Positions 1 to 11,389 of a DNA stretch of 64,000 nucleotides are shown here, in pieces. The stretch spans positions 51,344,991 through 51,408,990 of the forward strand of contig NC_092807.1 of assembly GCF_040954645.1 (NCBI RefSeq), written 5' to 3'. Source of the stretch: Diabrotica undecimpunctata. Lineage: Eukaryota > Arthropoda > Insecta > Coleoptera > Chrysomelidae. Positions within the stretch are counted from its first letter, which is position 1. Each line of letters begins with the position of its first letter. The notes beneath the pieces are model-generated. The model worked only from the letters and a program-made list of their open reading frames with translations, was not told the DNA's origin and searched no databases. A program made the position numbers and the translations under genes.

Positions 1-39
1 AGTTTTGATATAACATTCCTGAAGTAATGAACCTGATGT

Positions 40-352
40 AATGAACAAGTTTTTCTTGTTGGTGGTTTACATCCAGGAATCCACCCTGCAAACTTTTTAA
101 AAGCTCGTTCTTCAACTATGGAAAACGGATGAAACGAGTCTTTGCATAGGTTTAGTAAATCCATATCTATTGGTTTCTTTTGTTCTAAACTAAAATTTTT
201 ATTAATGGAAGTATCCATCACCTTTTGACGCTTGAGTGACGGTGGCAGTATGTCAGTACTTGTAGTAGTAGTCGAAACGGACAATGCGTCAGGAGAAGTT
301 TCAATTATTGCAATATTCAGAAAGCGGACCATAAAAGCTGCATCTTCTACAA
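40..352 (-). pseudogene. hAT-family transposase fragment (N-terminal part)
   Basis: Read on the minus strand this stretch is open for about 105 codons without an ATG start. It contains the pattern DSFHPFSIVEERAFKKF followed by PPTRKT. This matches the segment after the BED finger in hAT (ZBED-like) transposases, where the family reads roughly DFxPFSxVExxxFxxFxxxLxPxYxxPSRKT. Both ends are lost, so it is a relic. A second hAT piece of opposite orientation lies about 200 bp away. The family call rests on motif memory, not alignment. Confidence 0.6.
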
Positions 353-559
353 ATGTGAATTTTTTGAAAATAAAATTATTATTCTTATACTAGGTCAATA
401 ATTTTGACTAAGAAAAATAATTCTTAATTGAATATTTACAATAAATAAATCCTTTGACGAACTATCAATAAAGATTTGAAATCGAAAATGCAGATCAATC
501 GTAAATCGAAACTCATTCATTAATCAGAATACCTAGTTATAAAAAAACAAAGGAAAGAG

Positions 560-800
560 TTAATAAGCTGGTTACTTCTATAAAAAAAGAAAAAGAAGAT
601 TGTACTAGTGAAAATCAACAAGTACAAGAAAAAGAAACTGATAAAGATGACTCAAGTCCATGGTGTATTTTTGATGAATTAATTGGACATGACTCATCTA
701 AATATACACCTGTATCGAGAGATATAAAAGAAGTGGACATGTATTTGTCTGATGATATTAGCCACAAAAAATTTCGAACGGAGATTGGAACTGTCCATTA
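560..800 (+). pseudogene. hAT-family transposase C-terminal fragment
   Basis: An open plus-strand stretch runs from about 560 and includes SPWCIFDEL and then SRDIKEVDMYLSDDI. hAT transposases of the ZBED4-like group have a region of this kind (EVDMYLxxDI...) just before the C-terminal dimerisation motif, which is missing here. The fragment has no start codon and fades after about 800. It could be the other end of the same insertion as the minus-strand hAT piece at 40-352, rearranged, or an unrelated copy. Confidence 0.6.
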
Positions 801-2197
801 CAGTGCTGGAAAAACCATCGCCATGTATATCCTAACTTAACCACTATATTCATAAAATATTGTAGTATTGTAACAAAATCTGTTCCTTGTGAACACATGT
901 TCAAAATCTGGTTTGAATACAATGAATTCAAAATCTAAAATATGTACTACCGCCAAAATTTGAAATATTTTGTTTTTTTATATATTAGAAATTTCTCGTG
1001 GAGTAGAAAAATGCGGATAAGATACCACGCAAGCCCAGAATGGCCTGTCGGCATAGTTTCTATAACTTTCTAATCTACACGGACACTTTGTGGAATAGTG
1101 GTGATAGTCGTTATATCTTGATGATACAGAAATTAACCCTGAAGATTTAATTGACAGTCATCAATATTTTAATAATTCGAATATAAAAGACCTGGAATGG
1201 GATTGATTGAAAAATTTAGCCGATTTCATTGCATTTTTACAAAAAAAAAAGAAATACTTGGATATATTCCGAACGCTAACGATAAATCGTTTACTTGGCT
1301 AAACCACGTTTCTGAGGGTGGTTTACATAACTACTGGAATTTGTAACTAAATGTAGTGAACTGGAAGATATTTTTCGTAGTTATAATGGCAACACATTAA
1401 AATTTATTTCAAAAACCTAATAGAAGCTGCAAAATACGTAAATGTTAGTGAAGATGTAAAATTACTTCTTTTATTATTATTATTATTTATTATATATATT
1501 TATTTTGTTTGTAATATACACAATCAAATCGTAGATTCATATATTTCTTGAATTAATTTTACAAACTAATTATCCATTTTCAAACAACGTTTTCACAGAA
1601 AGTAACTAGTTATGATTTGTTAGTGCAAGATATGGCATCGAGGTATACTTACCGTTAACAGTTTGAGTTTCTTAGTTATTCATTACCCTAATGAAACAAC
1701 GTTGCCATATGATGCATCGTAAAAATAAGATACGCACAAGTTCCCTGGCCTTGTCTCGCTATGACGTCATGCGCCACGTCGATTAAAATTAGAATGGCAA
1801 GTGAGCATATCTTGTTTATTATAGTATCATGTTCACAGTATAACTGAAGATATGCAAACAGGGATTCTCCAAAACGAAAATATCTACATTCAAAAATCAA
1901 TAAGGACTAAGTAATGAATAAATTAATTTGGATTGAATGAAACAATTGGATGCTCGGCATTTATTCAGTGCAACCTGAAAGTGTTATTATCTGCTATTGA
2001 TACAGATTTGTGTCAGCCGTTCTATAATTACCACGATTTACTTGACTAATACCGTTAAGGTTAGTTCTTTTAAAAACTGCACTGTGAAATTTCATCATAG
2101 GTAACAATTGAATTGTAAGGAGGTAACTTAAACATTAAGTTCTTTAAAAAATGCAAATTATGTAAAATAAGGATAATAATGAACTTAAAATACTTAC
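801..2197. other. Non-coding, A+T-rich stretch (intron or flank)
   Basis: I see no recognisable gene or complete repeat here. It lies downstream (minus sense) of the last recognised host exon, so it is probably intron sequence of that gene. Confidence 0.4.
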
Positions 2198-2669
2198 TGT
2201 CTTTATCCAAATTTTTTATATATTCTACGATTTCTTTACTTTTTCCAAAACATTCTTTAGTTTTAAGGACAAGTTGATTATTAAATTGGTCAATAATTTT
2301 AACTTGATCTCCATCTTTTAAAGTGTTAATAGGTTTTGGTACTTCAAAGTAACATTTTACATGATCTATTAAATTCTTTTTTGACTCTAAACTATTTTTC
2401 ATTTCTTCAACATTACTATCTTTATCAGCTTCAACATTAGTGTCTTTAACAACTTCAACAATAGTGTTTTTATCGGCTTCAACATTAGTGTCTTTATCAG
2501 CTTCAACAATAGTGTTTTTATCAGCTACAACATTACTATCTTTATCAGACTCTGCAGGTTTTTCTTTGAATTGTTCATTAGGTTTTTGAGTGAGATCACT
2601 ATTTGATTTCTTTTCCATTTGTACATTTGATTGACTTTTGATGTCCTCTAAATTAGATTGATTATTAGA
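2198..2669 (-). CDS. Host gene, exon 8 of those visible (low-complexity acidic repeat region)
   Basis: On the minus strand a T-rich acceptor ending TTTTAG precedes base 2669 and a GTAAGT donor follows base 2198. The 472 bp exon enters in phase 0, matching the phase-0 exit of the 5215-5332 exon, and leaves with one extra base. It encodes an S/N/Q/K-rich segment, then about seven imperfect repeats of the type DKDTNVEADK, then a more ordered stretch (VKIIDQFNNQLVLKTKE). Function unknown. The internal repeats suggest a flexible acidic linker that can change length by slippage. Confidence 0.7.
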
Positions 2670-3079
2670 CTAAAACCAAATTAAAAATTTATACATTAAC
2701 TGTTATTGATGAGAGTACAATACAATATTATAAACGTGATAAAACAAATACTTGATCCACGATATTGACAGAGAATCAATGCCAGCAGAAGATCAATAAC
2801 AGGAAAATTCTTCTGGGTTTTTAATATATTCTGATATGGTTACAAATATGTTCTTAAATAAAAATACACCAACTTATGTAGTAGGAAAAAAACAATAAAT
2901 ATTCATTTAATGATGGTCTCACTACTACAAATACGATAGGAACTTTGGACAATGAAATATTAGAAAAAAAATTAGGTAACTAGAAATAATCTTAGACCAA
3001 TTTTTGGAAATATATTAATTGACATATAAATCCGAACATCCATTATAAATTATTATATTTTGAACATATTTTGTACAAT
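2670..3079. other. Intron sequence without visible features
   Basis: A+T-rich sequence between the host exon and a Tc1-like relic. Nothing recognisable. Confidence 0.4.
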
Positions 3080-3780
3080 TATACAGGGTAGCAAAATAAA
3101 GAAACGATGAAATTTCAATAAAATTGAAAACACTTACACACTTATCATTTATAAACGTGTTGATGCACCTCAGTGGGCAACACACTCTCCTGATTAAGTG
3201 CTTAATATCTTTCTGGGGTATCTCGTTCCATGCCCTAATTAACTCATCCTGAAGTGCTATCAAGGTCTGAGGAGGATGCTCTAAATTAAGAGACAGAGAC
3301 ATCCGACAGAGCATGTCCCACGCATATTTAATTGGGAACAAATCTGAGGATCTCAGGGACCAGGGCAAAAAAAATTGATTCCATTCTTTTCAAAGAAGTC
3401 CATGGCGACTCTCATTCAAGAAAGCACTGTGGATTTCGTTTTTCGTCACGTTGCATTCTGACTCTGAATCGGCCATCATGCATCCGTAAAGAGAAGCGAG
3501 ATTCATCACTAAAGACCTCATTTCATTCCTGGTCCCAAGCCAATCGTTATTTGCACCATTTAAAACGAGTCGAAGTTCAGGGATAAGAGGTAGCACCCAG
3601 TGTGGCTGAACTGAAAAGAAGTCAAAACTTCGAATTCGATGAAAAATTGTTCGCATTCCAATGTTTTGCAAACCATTGATTTAAACAAACCTGGTAGTGA
3701 AGAAGCGGTCTTCAAGTGCCATCTTTCTTAGGCGAAAGGTTGCTATGAAGATCTTGATCTTCATGTGCGGCCTTCTTGAC
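3080..3780 (-). pseudogene. Tc1/mariner transposase relic
   Basis: Minus-strand frames give RRPHMK-like sequence upstream, then NEIHSAFLNESRH and GCMMADSES, then SLRSSDLFPIKYAWDML and LIRAWNEIPQKDIKHLI. These correspond in order to the Tc1-like helix-turn-helix end, the VxFSDESR region, and the ARSPDLNPIExxWDxL and IPQxxIxxLI C-terminal motifs. The parts are in different frames, so frameshifts have killed it. The third catalytic position reads K in the NPIE motif. Terminal repeats were not identified. Confidence 0.8.
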
Positions 3781-4009
3781 GCCATGTCCAATAGCCTCTT
3801 AACATAGTAACTAAACTTTTGTGAATTCTATTCACAATTTGCCAAAAGTCCGGCTTCTCTTATGCCAACTATCCACCTCCTATCAAACTTGCTCAACGAC
3901 TTACAACTTTAGTGGATAGCAAATTAAAATAATAATAATAAAGTCAATGAACTTCTCACAAAGGTGTAAAAACACCATCCACGCAGTGCAGTAGATATAA
4001 TAACATTAC

Positions 4010-4990
4010 CGCGGCATCAACGAGGAAGGACTTATGGACATGGGTGAGCAACTGCATAAACAGATTGCTAATTTAAGAACTTATTTTCAGGTATAGGCTG
4101 AGACATCTACTTAACATCGAGCAATTTGCGCAGATGATACAACGCCGCTTAAACTGAGGCAACAAGAAATGCGCATAAACCACCTGACTAAGCAAGAAAA
4201 AATGCGCACCTGGATGAGTAAACCTCTGCATGGGCGACATCTCAATGAGATCAGTCAAGAATATGTCGGCAATACAGCATCGAACTATTCAGCAAACATG
4301 TTTCCCGAAACTGCAGGTTTCTTACTTGCCATTCAGGATCAGGTAATTCCAACTAAAAATTACCTGAAATAAATTGTTAAAGATCTTCAAGTACAAAATG
4401 ACAAATGCCGATATGGATGCCAAGCACGAGAAACCATTCAACATCTGACCGGTGGCTGCCAGGTGTTTGTTGGTACTGACTATAAAGAACGCCATGACTC
4501 AGTAAGAAAGATTATCCACTAAGAACTAGCTGGCAAACTAGGACTTCTCCAAACCGACCATCTTCCTTATTATCAATACGTCCCTGACAGAAAAAGCTTG
4601 AAAATGACAACTACAAGCTATACTGGGACCGCACTGTGCTCACAGACTAACCAGTGGCACATAATAGACCTGATCTCACACTAGTTAATAAACTTACTAG
4701 GCAAACAACACTTATTGACGTGGCGATACATAACACCAATAATTTACGTGTTAAATACAACAAAAAGATCGCCAAGTACAGAGATCTAGAAATACAAATC
4801 AGGAGACAATGAAGAATGGAGAGTACCCATACAATACCTATTATTCTATCTACTACTGGTGTTATTCCCAAAAACCTAGAGAACATAAACCAGCTGGGTC
4901 TAAATGAACATCTCTATAAGGCCACGCAGAAAGCCGTACTCCTTGTGACGTCCGGATGTGTTCGAAAATTTTTGAGAGATACTAAAGCAT
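4010..4990 (+). pseudogene. Non-LTR retrotransposon 3' fragment, probably restriction-like-endonuclease type
   Basis: Several plus-strand frames together give HLTGGCQVFVGTDYKERHD, then NRPDLTLV...TLIDVAIHN, then IILSTTGVIPKNLE and LYKATQKAVLLVTS. The PD...D arrangement followed by a STTGVIPK block resembles the C-terminal endonuclease end of R2/R4-type LINEs. At least three frameshifts or stops interrupt it and the reverse transcriptase is absent or unrecognisable. The clade assignment is inference; a non-LTR origin is fairly safe. Confidence 0.6.
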
Positions 4991-5214
4991 AATAAGTCAC
5001 CTAGAGCTCGATAATACGGACAGAGTCCCACCAGAGCTTAATCCTTTTGATACCGTTGGTGTCTGGGATGAGTGAATTTTCCCCTTAGAGGGAGTGTGAG
5101 CCGTATGTATAAATAAAATTTTATTAAAATAAAATAATTTATAATGAGTTATATGATACTTAGTAGAGTTTTGGATAGAAATTGTGGTGCCAACTTTATT
5201 ATATCAATACTTAC

Positions 5215-5332
5215 ATCCCAGGTTTCTTCATCTTCCAAATTTGCTTCTGAAACTCTATTACCTTCATTTCGCGATGCTTGTGGTGAATTAAACTTGTTAC
5301 TGTTAAATTTGTTATTGTTAAACCGCCTATCG
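5215..5332 (-). CDS. Host gene, exon 7 of those visible
   Basis: A TTTTTTCAG acceptor lies directly upstream of base 5332 on the minus strand and a GTAAGT donor follows 5215. The 118 bp exon begins with the last base of a codon, fitting exon 21193-21312, which ends with two bases (AG, giving Ser). It ends in phase 0, fitting the 2198-2669 exon. The product is N/F/K-rich (FNNNKFNSNKFNSPQ) and then acidic (EANLEDEETWD), so it looks intrinsically disordered. Confidence 0.75.
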
Positions 5333-6189
5333 CTGAAAAAATAAAACATTTTTTATTATTTCCTTAAAGAAAACTTTTGTAACAAATTGACAGGCATTCT
5401 TATGCGACCGAGGGTATATTCGTGGCCCACATTTTCTCTAGTTAGTTTGCATCTTTCTATTGTCGACGTATGATTGCGATCGAGTAAAATAACTATTTAA
5501 AGACAGCAACCGTTAGTAACGCAGTTTGGAAAAATAATTGATAGCTATCACCTTTATCCATTGGTGTGGGCATAAAAATTCATACTGTTTGACATTTGTA
5601 ATGTTATTGAATTTGAAAAGTGACAAAATATAATAATATTGAGCTGTATCATCAATGACAGTAGCATTTTGTAGTATGGACTTAAGTCCATAAAATGGAA
5701 TAGGATAATAAATGGAGTAATAAAAAAACATGGACTTAAGTCGTGAATTTTCATTTTACTATCGACTGAAAAAAAGGGAACATAAGTTAATCTAAAAATT
5801 GTATCGACACGAAACATATAAATCAAATTTGACATGATCACTCAGGTGTGGTTAGAATTCTACACAATTTAACTAAGTATCAAAAACAAGCTTGTGTAAC
5901 ATGATGCAAAGAATTACTTCAGGGACATTTTGGTATAAAAAAATGTTAGTGGCGATAAAACTTGGATTTATGCAACCTGGAAACCAAACAAAAATTAACG
6001 GATTGGATGTTTCAAGACGAAGTAACACCAACGAAAGTCATGCCAGGTCTCAGTTTTTCCACGAAAACTGTGGCTACTATTCAATTAGAAGATCGTATGA
6101 CTGTAAATACGATGTGGTATATAACCGTGTTAACCTGAAATTTTTGAACAAATGAAATCGGAAATCCAGTACACAACAAGATACAAACA
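5333..6189. other. Intron sequence without visible features
   Basis: A+T-rich. The short open frames here resemble nothing I know and show no coding character. Confidence 0.4.
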
Positions 6190-7042
6190 TTGCAAGATTA
6201 AATAGAGGAGTAAAAACCTAGTAACTAAGGCAAAAAATACCTTCCGGGAAAGTAAATGCGAAGAACAAATATATAGGATTAACAAGATCAAAAGAAGCAT
6301 GGAAAACGGTCAAAAGCCTTAGAACAAACACCGTCAAAAGCCTTGTAATAAACACAAAAGAAACGAGTAGAATATATTTAATAGAAGAAAGATCCTGGAT
6401 GGAGCACAACTTTTGATTGAAATAAGACCGCAATTCACGAGTACCATCACACCGTATAAGTGGAATACGATGAAATTACAGTACAGTCCACGAAAAGCAT
6501 GTGAACCACAAGGTATATCGAATAAATTACTAGAACAGCTCACGAATCTTACTAGTATCTATTTTCACCTTATTATATAAAGGATATGACACCACCGCGA
6601 TAGATACGCATAGGACTCACTTGGGTGGCATTCGGCAAGCTAAGCTATGTTCTTAAATCAGAACTGCCTATGTGTCTTAAAATAAAAGTCTTTAATCAGT
6701 GCGTGTTGCCAGTACTTACATATGGTGCAGAGACATTAACACTAACCAAGAAAGTAAGAAATAAAATTTGTGTTAAGAATTATGACCCTTAAGTGGAACT
6801 GGGCGGGGCACATAGCTAGAATGTCGGATAACAGATGGACACAGCGAATAATACAGTGGAGACCGAGACAAGAAGCACATCGAAGTAGAGGTCGTCCACC
6901 AACAAGATGGTCTGATGACATAAAACGGATCGACAAAAATTGGATGCAAACAGCACAAAACAGAAATACATGGAAAAGACTGAGGGAGACCTATGTCCAG
7001 CAGTGGATAGATCCGGGTTGAATGATGATGATGATGATGACA
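6190..7042 (+). mobile_element. RTE-like LINE 3' end with (ATG)n tail
   Basis: The first part reads SKEAWKTVKSLR, typical of the linker before a LINE reverse transcriptase. From 6595 a frame gives WVAFGKLSYVLKSELPMCLK and LPVLTYGAETLTL, the end of the reverse transcriptase. Then WNWAGHIARM, DNRWTQRI and GRPPTRWSDD form the usual RTE-type C terminus. It ends in a short ATG repeat at 7020-7041, as RTE elements often do. Frameshifts make it dead. Two further copies of this family lie at 37355-37605 and 47934-48148. Confidence 0.8.
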
Positions 7043-7399
7043 CCACCTGATGTTGTTGCATGGCACATACACTCTTCAAAATATACCTGGACGAGGCGCT
7101 CTAAGTGTGGAGAAGGAAGTGCCGCAATATGGGCATCCCAATCGAAGATGAAATATTCTACACGTTGACAATCCCACTTCGTTGACAATCAAGTCATTCT
7201 AGCGGAAAACGAGAGTGATATAAACTATATGCTTAGAAAACTCGAGTACACCAAGTGAGAAGTGGAGCCTTACAATGAATATGTAAACAAACAACCGAGT
7301 ACTTAGTTGCAGGGGAAAACCATAAAGCCGACAAATTGAAATTTGAACTATAAAATCAAAACCTTTAAATACTTGTGAGTCTAAATAACCTTAAAAGCG

Positions 7400-7925
7400 G
7401 GAAATACCAAAGAAATACATTCCATGATTGGCCAAGCAAAATCAGCCACTAGACAATTACACGAACTATTGTGGAGTAATAAAATAACAAAAGAAAATAA
7501 TAGAAGAATATATAAAACAATAATAGAAAGTATTGCGTTGTACAGCGCCAAGCTCTGGCAAATAAATAAAAAAAAAACAAATAAAAAATTAAAGCCATGA
7601 AAATGAACCATTAGAGATGATGTTGGCTCACTAGACTTGAGGAACGAAGATATTTGGAGAGAAATGGAAATGTATCTAGGCATAATAGACACAATTGAAG
7701 CCAAAATACTAAACTGGTATGCTGACCTGCAGAAAATGCCTAAAAATAGATGGACACAAAAGATAGACAAATGGACCCAGCTCACTAGAAGAAAACGGGG
7801 TAGACCAAGACGGTCCTGGAGAGAAGATGTTGAAGAAATTAATGCCAGAGATTTAAAAATTGAAGATTGCTTCGACAGCAAAAGGTGGAAATTAGGACGC
7901 GAGACACGGCGCCAGGTGTAGAAAA
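7400..7925 (+). pseudogene. Non-LTR retrotransposon C-terminal fragment
   Basis: Around 7490-7570 frames read like a degraded reverse-transcriptase tail. An open frame at 7637-7921 reads NWYADLQKMPKNRWTQKID, then RGRPRRSWREDVEE, then RWKLGRETRR. This WYxHLxRMPxxRW...RGRPRxxWxxxVxE pattern is the standard C terminus of many insect LINEs and differs in detail from the RTE copy at 6190-7042. No tail or target duplication was found. Confidence 0.65.
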
Positions 7926-8193
7926 CTCGCTTACTATATTATAAATATATTTTCTCACATTTCTTCAAACAAGTCAAAATCATTTTAGATTAGGATCATG
8001 CACGCCATACAGCACAACAAACCACTACCGAGACGTGGAATCGATGTCGAATCCTCCGCACAGTTCTAGTGATTTCTTCACATTTCTAAAAGTAAAACAT
8101 TTTCAACACCCAACGAAACCGTTGAAGCATTTAAAAACGAAATTTTCGTATATCATGATTTTCCTTGTCTGACCTCACAACTTTGGATCAGTC

Positions 8194-9120
8194 TTAGCCG
8201 CATCCACTATCGCCCTCTATCTTCAACGATCTTGTATTTCTATTTTCCATCCTAGACAAATCTGCTTTGACATCATCCTTCCATCTTTTTCTGCAACAGC
8301 CTACTGATCTACTATCTGGCCTCTCGAAAAATACTGTTTTAATACTCTGTTGTCCTCTAATCTTACCACGTGACCTGCCCATCTTACTCGGTTAGCTTTT
8401 ATATATCTGATTATGTTTTCACTAACATACAGAGTCACCAATTCAGCATTGCAGCGTCGCCCCCAATCTCTTGTTATTTCGTCTCTTTGAGGACCAAATT
8501 TCACTCTGAGAACCTTTTTTTCAAAGATCAGCAGCTTATTTATTTCCCGTTGCTTGAGGGTCCAGGTTTCACTTAGAAAGTAACAACTAGGCGAATAATT
8601 GACTTTTACAGTGTGAATTTAGATTGCCTTTAAGATTAAAATAATGTTAATGCCCTATTCCCAGCAGTTATTCTTGCTGGGATCTCTGTGATTACCGCCC
8701 AGGTACATAAACCCCTTTCTTAATTCGAAATTGTGATTATTAAGATTTATGTTCTGTCTAATTCTAGGCCTTCGATTTTTGGTTACTACCACCATGTATT
8801 TCGTTTTTTCTTCATTTATTTGGAGACCCAGATTATCTACTTTCTGCTCGAGTTGTGAAACCAGCTCTCGCTCGTCTCCTGTAGAATTGCCACTGGGTCT
8901 ATACGATTAGCAAAGGCCAACACTAGTTTCGATTGGCAAAACCCTCTATCAGCTCCTTCGATATTTTACTTCTGGCATATTCCAAGGCAAAATTGAACAG
9001 TAACGATGACAAGGGTCTCCTTGTCTGAGTCCTGATGTTATCCTAAATGGCGTCGATGTCCTGTTTCCAATCTTTACCTGTGCATATGAGTTTTTCACGC
9101 ACTTGTGTTATTCTGATTAA
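8194..9120 (-). pseudogene. Non-LTR retrotransposon relic (reverse transcriptase end and C terminus)
   Basis: Minus-strand reading from 9120 down gives degraded pieces QxDSLSSLLFNFALEYA and IEGFANR (reverse transcriptase palm), then RKGFMYLGG and LLIFEKKVLR. These are followed by the open stretch RVRWAGHVVRLEDNRVLKQ and GCCRKRWKDDVKADL. The order and motifs match the last third of a LINE ORF2. Many stops and shifts show it is old. Confidence 0.7.
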
Positions 9121-9639
9121 ACAAATGTCTTAACAATTGGTTTACCCGCATGCAAAATTAAAAATCTAATAACACAGGTCTGTAAGCAAAAAGCTGTTTG
9201 AATCATTTCAACTAATTCTTATGTAATTTGATGTATGGAAAAAAAATTATATTAGAAAATGTCTAGGACGTAAGGAATTTTCACAAAATACTGAATGCAG
9301 ATTTAGCCCATTTTATGTTCTCTAAGCTATGAGATCTTGCGCTTAGCGTTCTGAAACACATAGAATATCGTATTCTGTACTGCACCACAAATGCGAAGGT
9401 ACTACCAGCCTATCTACGTCTCACTGTGCGCGAACTTGCTGCCGGGTTGAACGCCAAGTGCGCCTCGGTAGCTGACACAAGACATTTACTTTATGTTTGC
9501 TGTCTACTCAGTTTTATTTCTAACCTTGATGGGATACCAACTCGGTTTTTTTCTATAATTTATTTTAGTTTGTGTACCAGGTTGGTATTATTATAATTTT
9601 GTTTCCTAGTTCTAGTTTGTTTGTTGTTCTACTTGTGTA
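9121..9639. other. Non-coding stretch
   Basis: No recognisable gene. It may include upstream sequence of the unclassified repeat ORF that follows. Confidence 0.35.
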
Positions 9640-10660
9640 ATGTGACTACATAATAATTTGGTAAACTGGCCTCGCGAAAGTGCAAAAATTCACATGACTC
9701 TTTCTGTTTTATCTGTGGCGAATACAGCGTTAAAGCAAAAACTCAATATAATAGACTATGTGAAGAAAGTATATTTTGCATACTTAGTGATCAAAACAAA
9801 ACAAGCACATCTCATAAATGTCTGGAGGGCCTTCAAAACTAGTTTTAGAGTAAAACGAAAAGTTTCCACTTTGGGGTATCTCTGATATGTTGAGAGCAAT
9901 GAAACCATAGTGTCGACTGCTACTTCTGCTCCTGCAATGTCAAAGAATTCAACTCGACATCAAAGAATTCCATTTTATACCCAAACCTCCCCTGAAGTAT
10001 TCGTCCTCTTCCTCGTGATGTAGAAAAACCTGTGCCAAAGCCCCCGTTACGGTTGGGAATATACCAGACTCAGATGAAGTACAACTTCAGAACTCAAGCT
10101 CTAACAAGAAAAGATAAATAATTTGGTGGAAGATCTGGATCTTCCTAAAGATGCTGCCGAGTTGCTTGGATCCCGACTCGTCGACAAATTTATTATTAGT
10201 GTCTATTTATTGATTGAGATACCATGCCTTACTTCACTCAATAAGAAAGTCTACTTTATTGTAGTAACATTAAAGTTTTGATGGTTCAATTCAAAATCCA
10301 GTATATTTTTAGACTCAACGAAGACTCATAACGGTAGGTTGTATGCTTTTATTTCTATTGGGCATCCTTAAAACAGACCTATGAAAACTTAAAAATGATT
10401 CTCCAAATACTCAAATATGAAGATAACGGTTGGCAAATTTGTGGTGATTTGAAGATCATGTTATGCTGTTTGGACAACAAGCTGGTTACAACAAATTTCT
10501 TTGCTTTTTTTATGAAAAAAATCACTGGCTTAGTGGAGCCAAGGACGGTTACGGTTGGAGAAAATAATGTTCTACAAGACAACTTGAGACCATCAGAAAA
10601 AAATACTTTCTCCTCTTCATATAAAGCTAGGCGTTACGAAACAGTTTGTTAAATATCTGG
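9640..10660 (+). pseudogene. Relic of an unclassified multi-copy insect ORF family (family 1)
   Basis: Ordered pieces appear in changing plus frames: KKVYFAYLVIK; NNLVEDLDLPKDAAELLGSR at about 10120; SIGHP; MILQILKYEDNGWQICGDLK at 10395; and LPPLHIKLG-like sequence near 10615. I recognise this order (LPKDxAELLGSRLKEKN, then KETYENxxxxLxxxKYxxxxWxVCGDxK, then PPLHIKLGLMKQFVK) from a dispersed family of uncharacterised insect proteins. The family is probably transposon-borne; I cannot name its superfamily. Stops and frameshifts show this copy is dead. Confidence 0.5.
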
Positions 10661-10949
10661 ATGGTTCGATTTCTGTATAGATTGTATACTGACCTGTTCC
10701 CATTCTCTAGATTTTTCCTAGATTCCGATTTGTTCCTCGAATCATATCGTCTATCTGTATCTCTAGGATAAGATCTGAAACGTATGTTATATGTTTAATA
10801 CGAACACTATCAAATATCATTGCGGTTATATGAACACTATAAATAGCGTTGTAATGTAACTTGACAAAACTGTTAGAATACATTTGTAGAATATTTATAA
10901 CATCAAACAGACACAAACTCTTACATAACATTCGTTAAAAATTCAAAAA

Positions 10950-11100
10950 AATTTCAAAACGACGTATTTACATTCTTATGTAATTTTAAATTATGACAAA
11001 GTCCAAAAGGATTACAAAATTGTTCAAAACTTTTTGGTCGTATCAGACCATCATCAATGATACTTCAAGCGTTTGCGAAAGGCCACTTACAAAACGGTAT
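10950..11100 (-). repeat. Penelope-like pLTR fragment (possible)
   Basis: On the minus strand the sequence has TTGATGA, a short hairpin (TGGTC...GACCA) and an A-run then GTTTTGAAC. This resembles the conserved block of Penelope-like pLTRs, where a degenerate hammerhead core sits beside an AACGTTTTGAAC motif. Here the first core base is T not C and the GAAA box is altered. Weak evidence. Confidence 0.25.
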
Positions 11101-11389
11101 AAAAACATAAAAACCTATAATTTACATTTAAAATGTTACATAAACTTAAAATAATAATGTCGATGATTATTATTGTGTTGGATTTAAAAGAAAATAATAT
11201 TAATAATTAATCGTTTGTCAGTTATCATTAAGCACAGGAATAAACATTATTAAAATTTAAAATATTTTGTGCTTATAATCTTATCGCGCTATTGGTGTTA
11301 ATTACAGGTTCGCATAGTTTCATCGAAAATCTGGATCTTGAGTTGTTTTGTGTTTTCCTTATAATTTTCCCATTTCATCGTGATACATA
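11101..11389. other. Non-coding A+T-rich stretch
   Basis: Nothing recognisable. Confidence 0.35.
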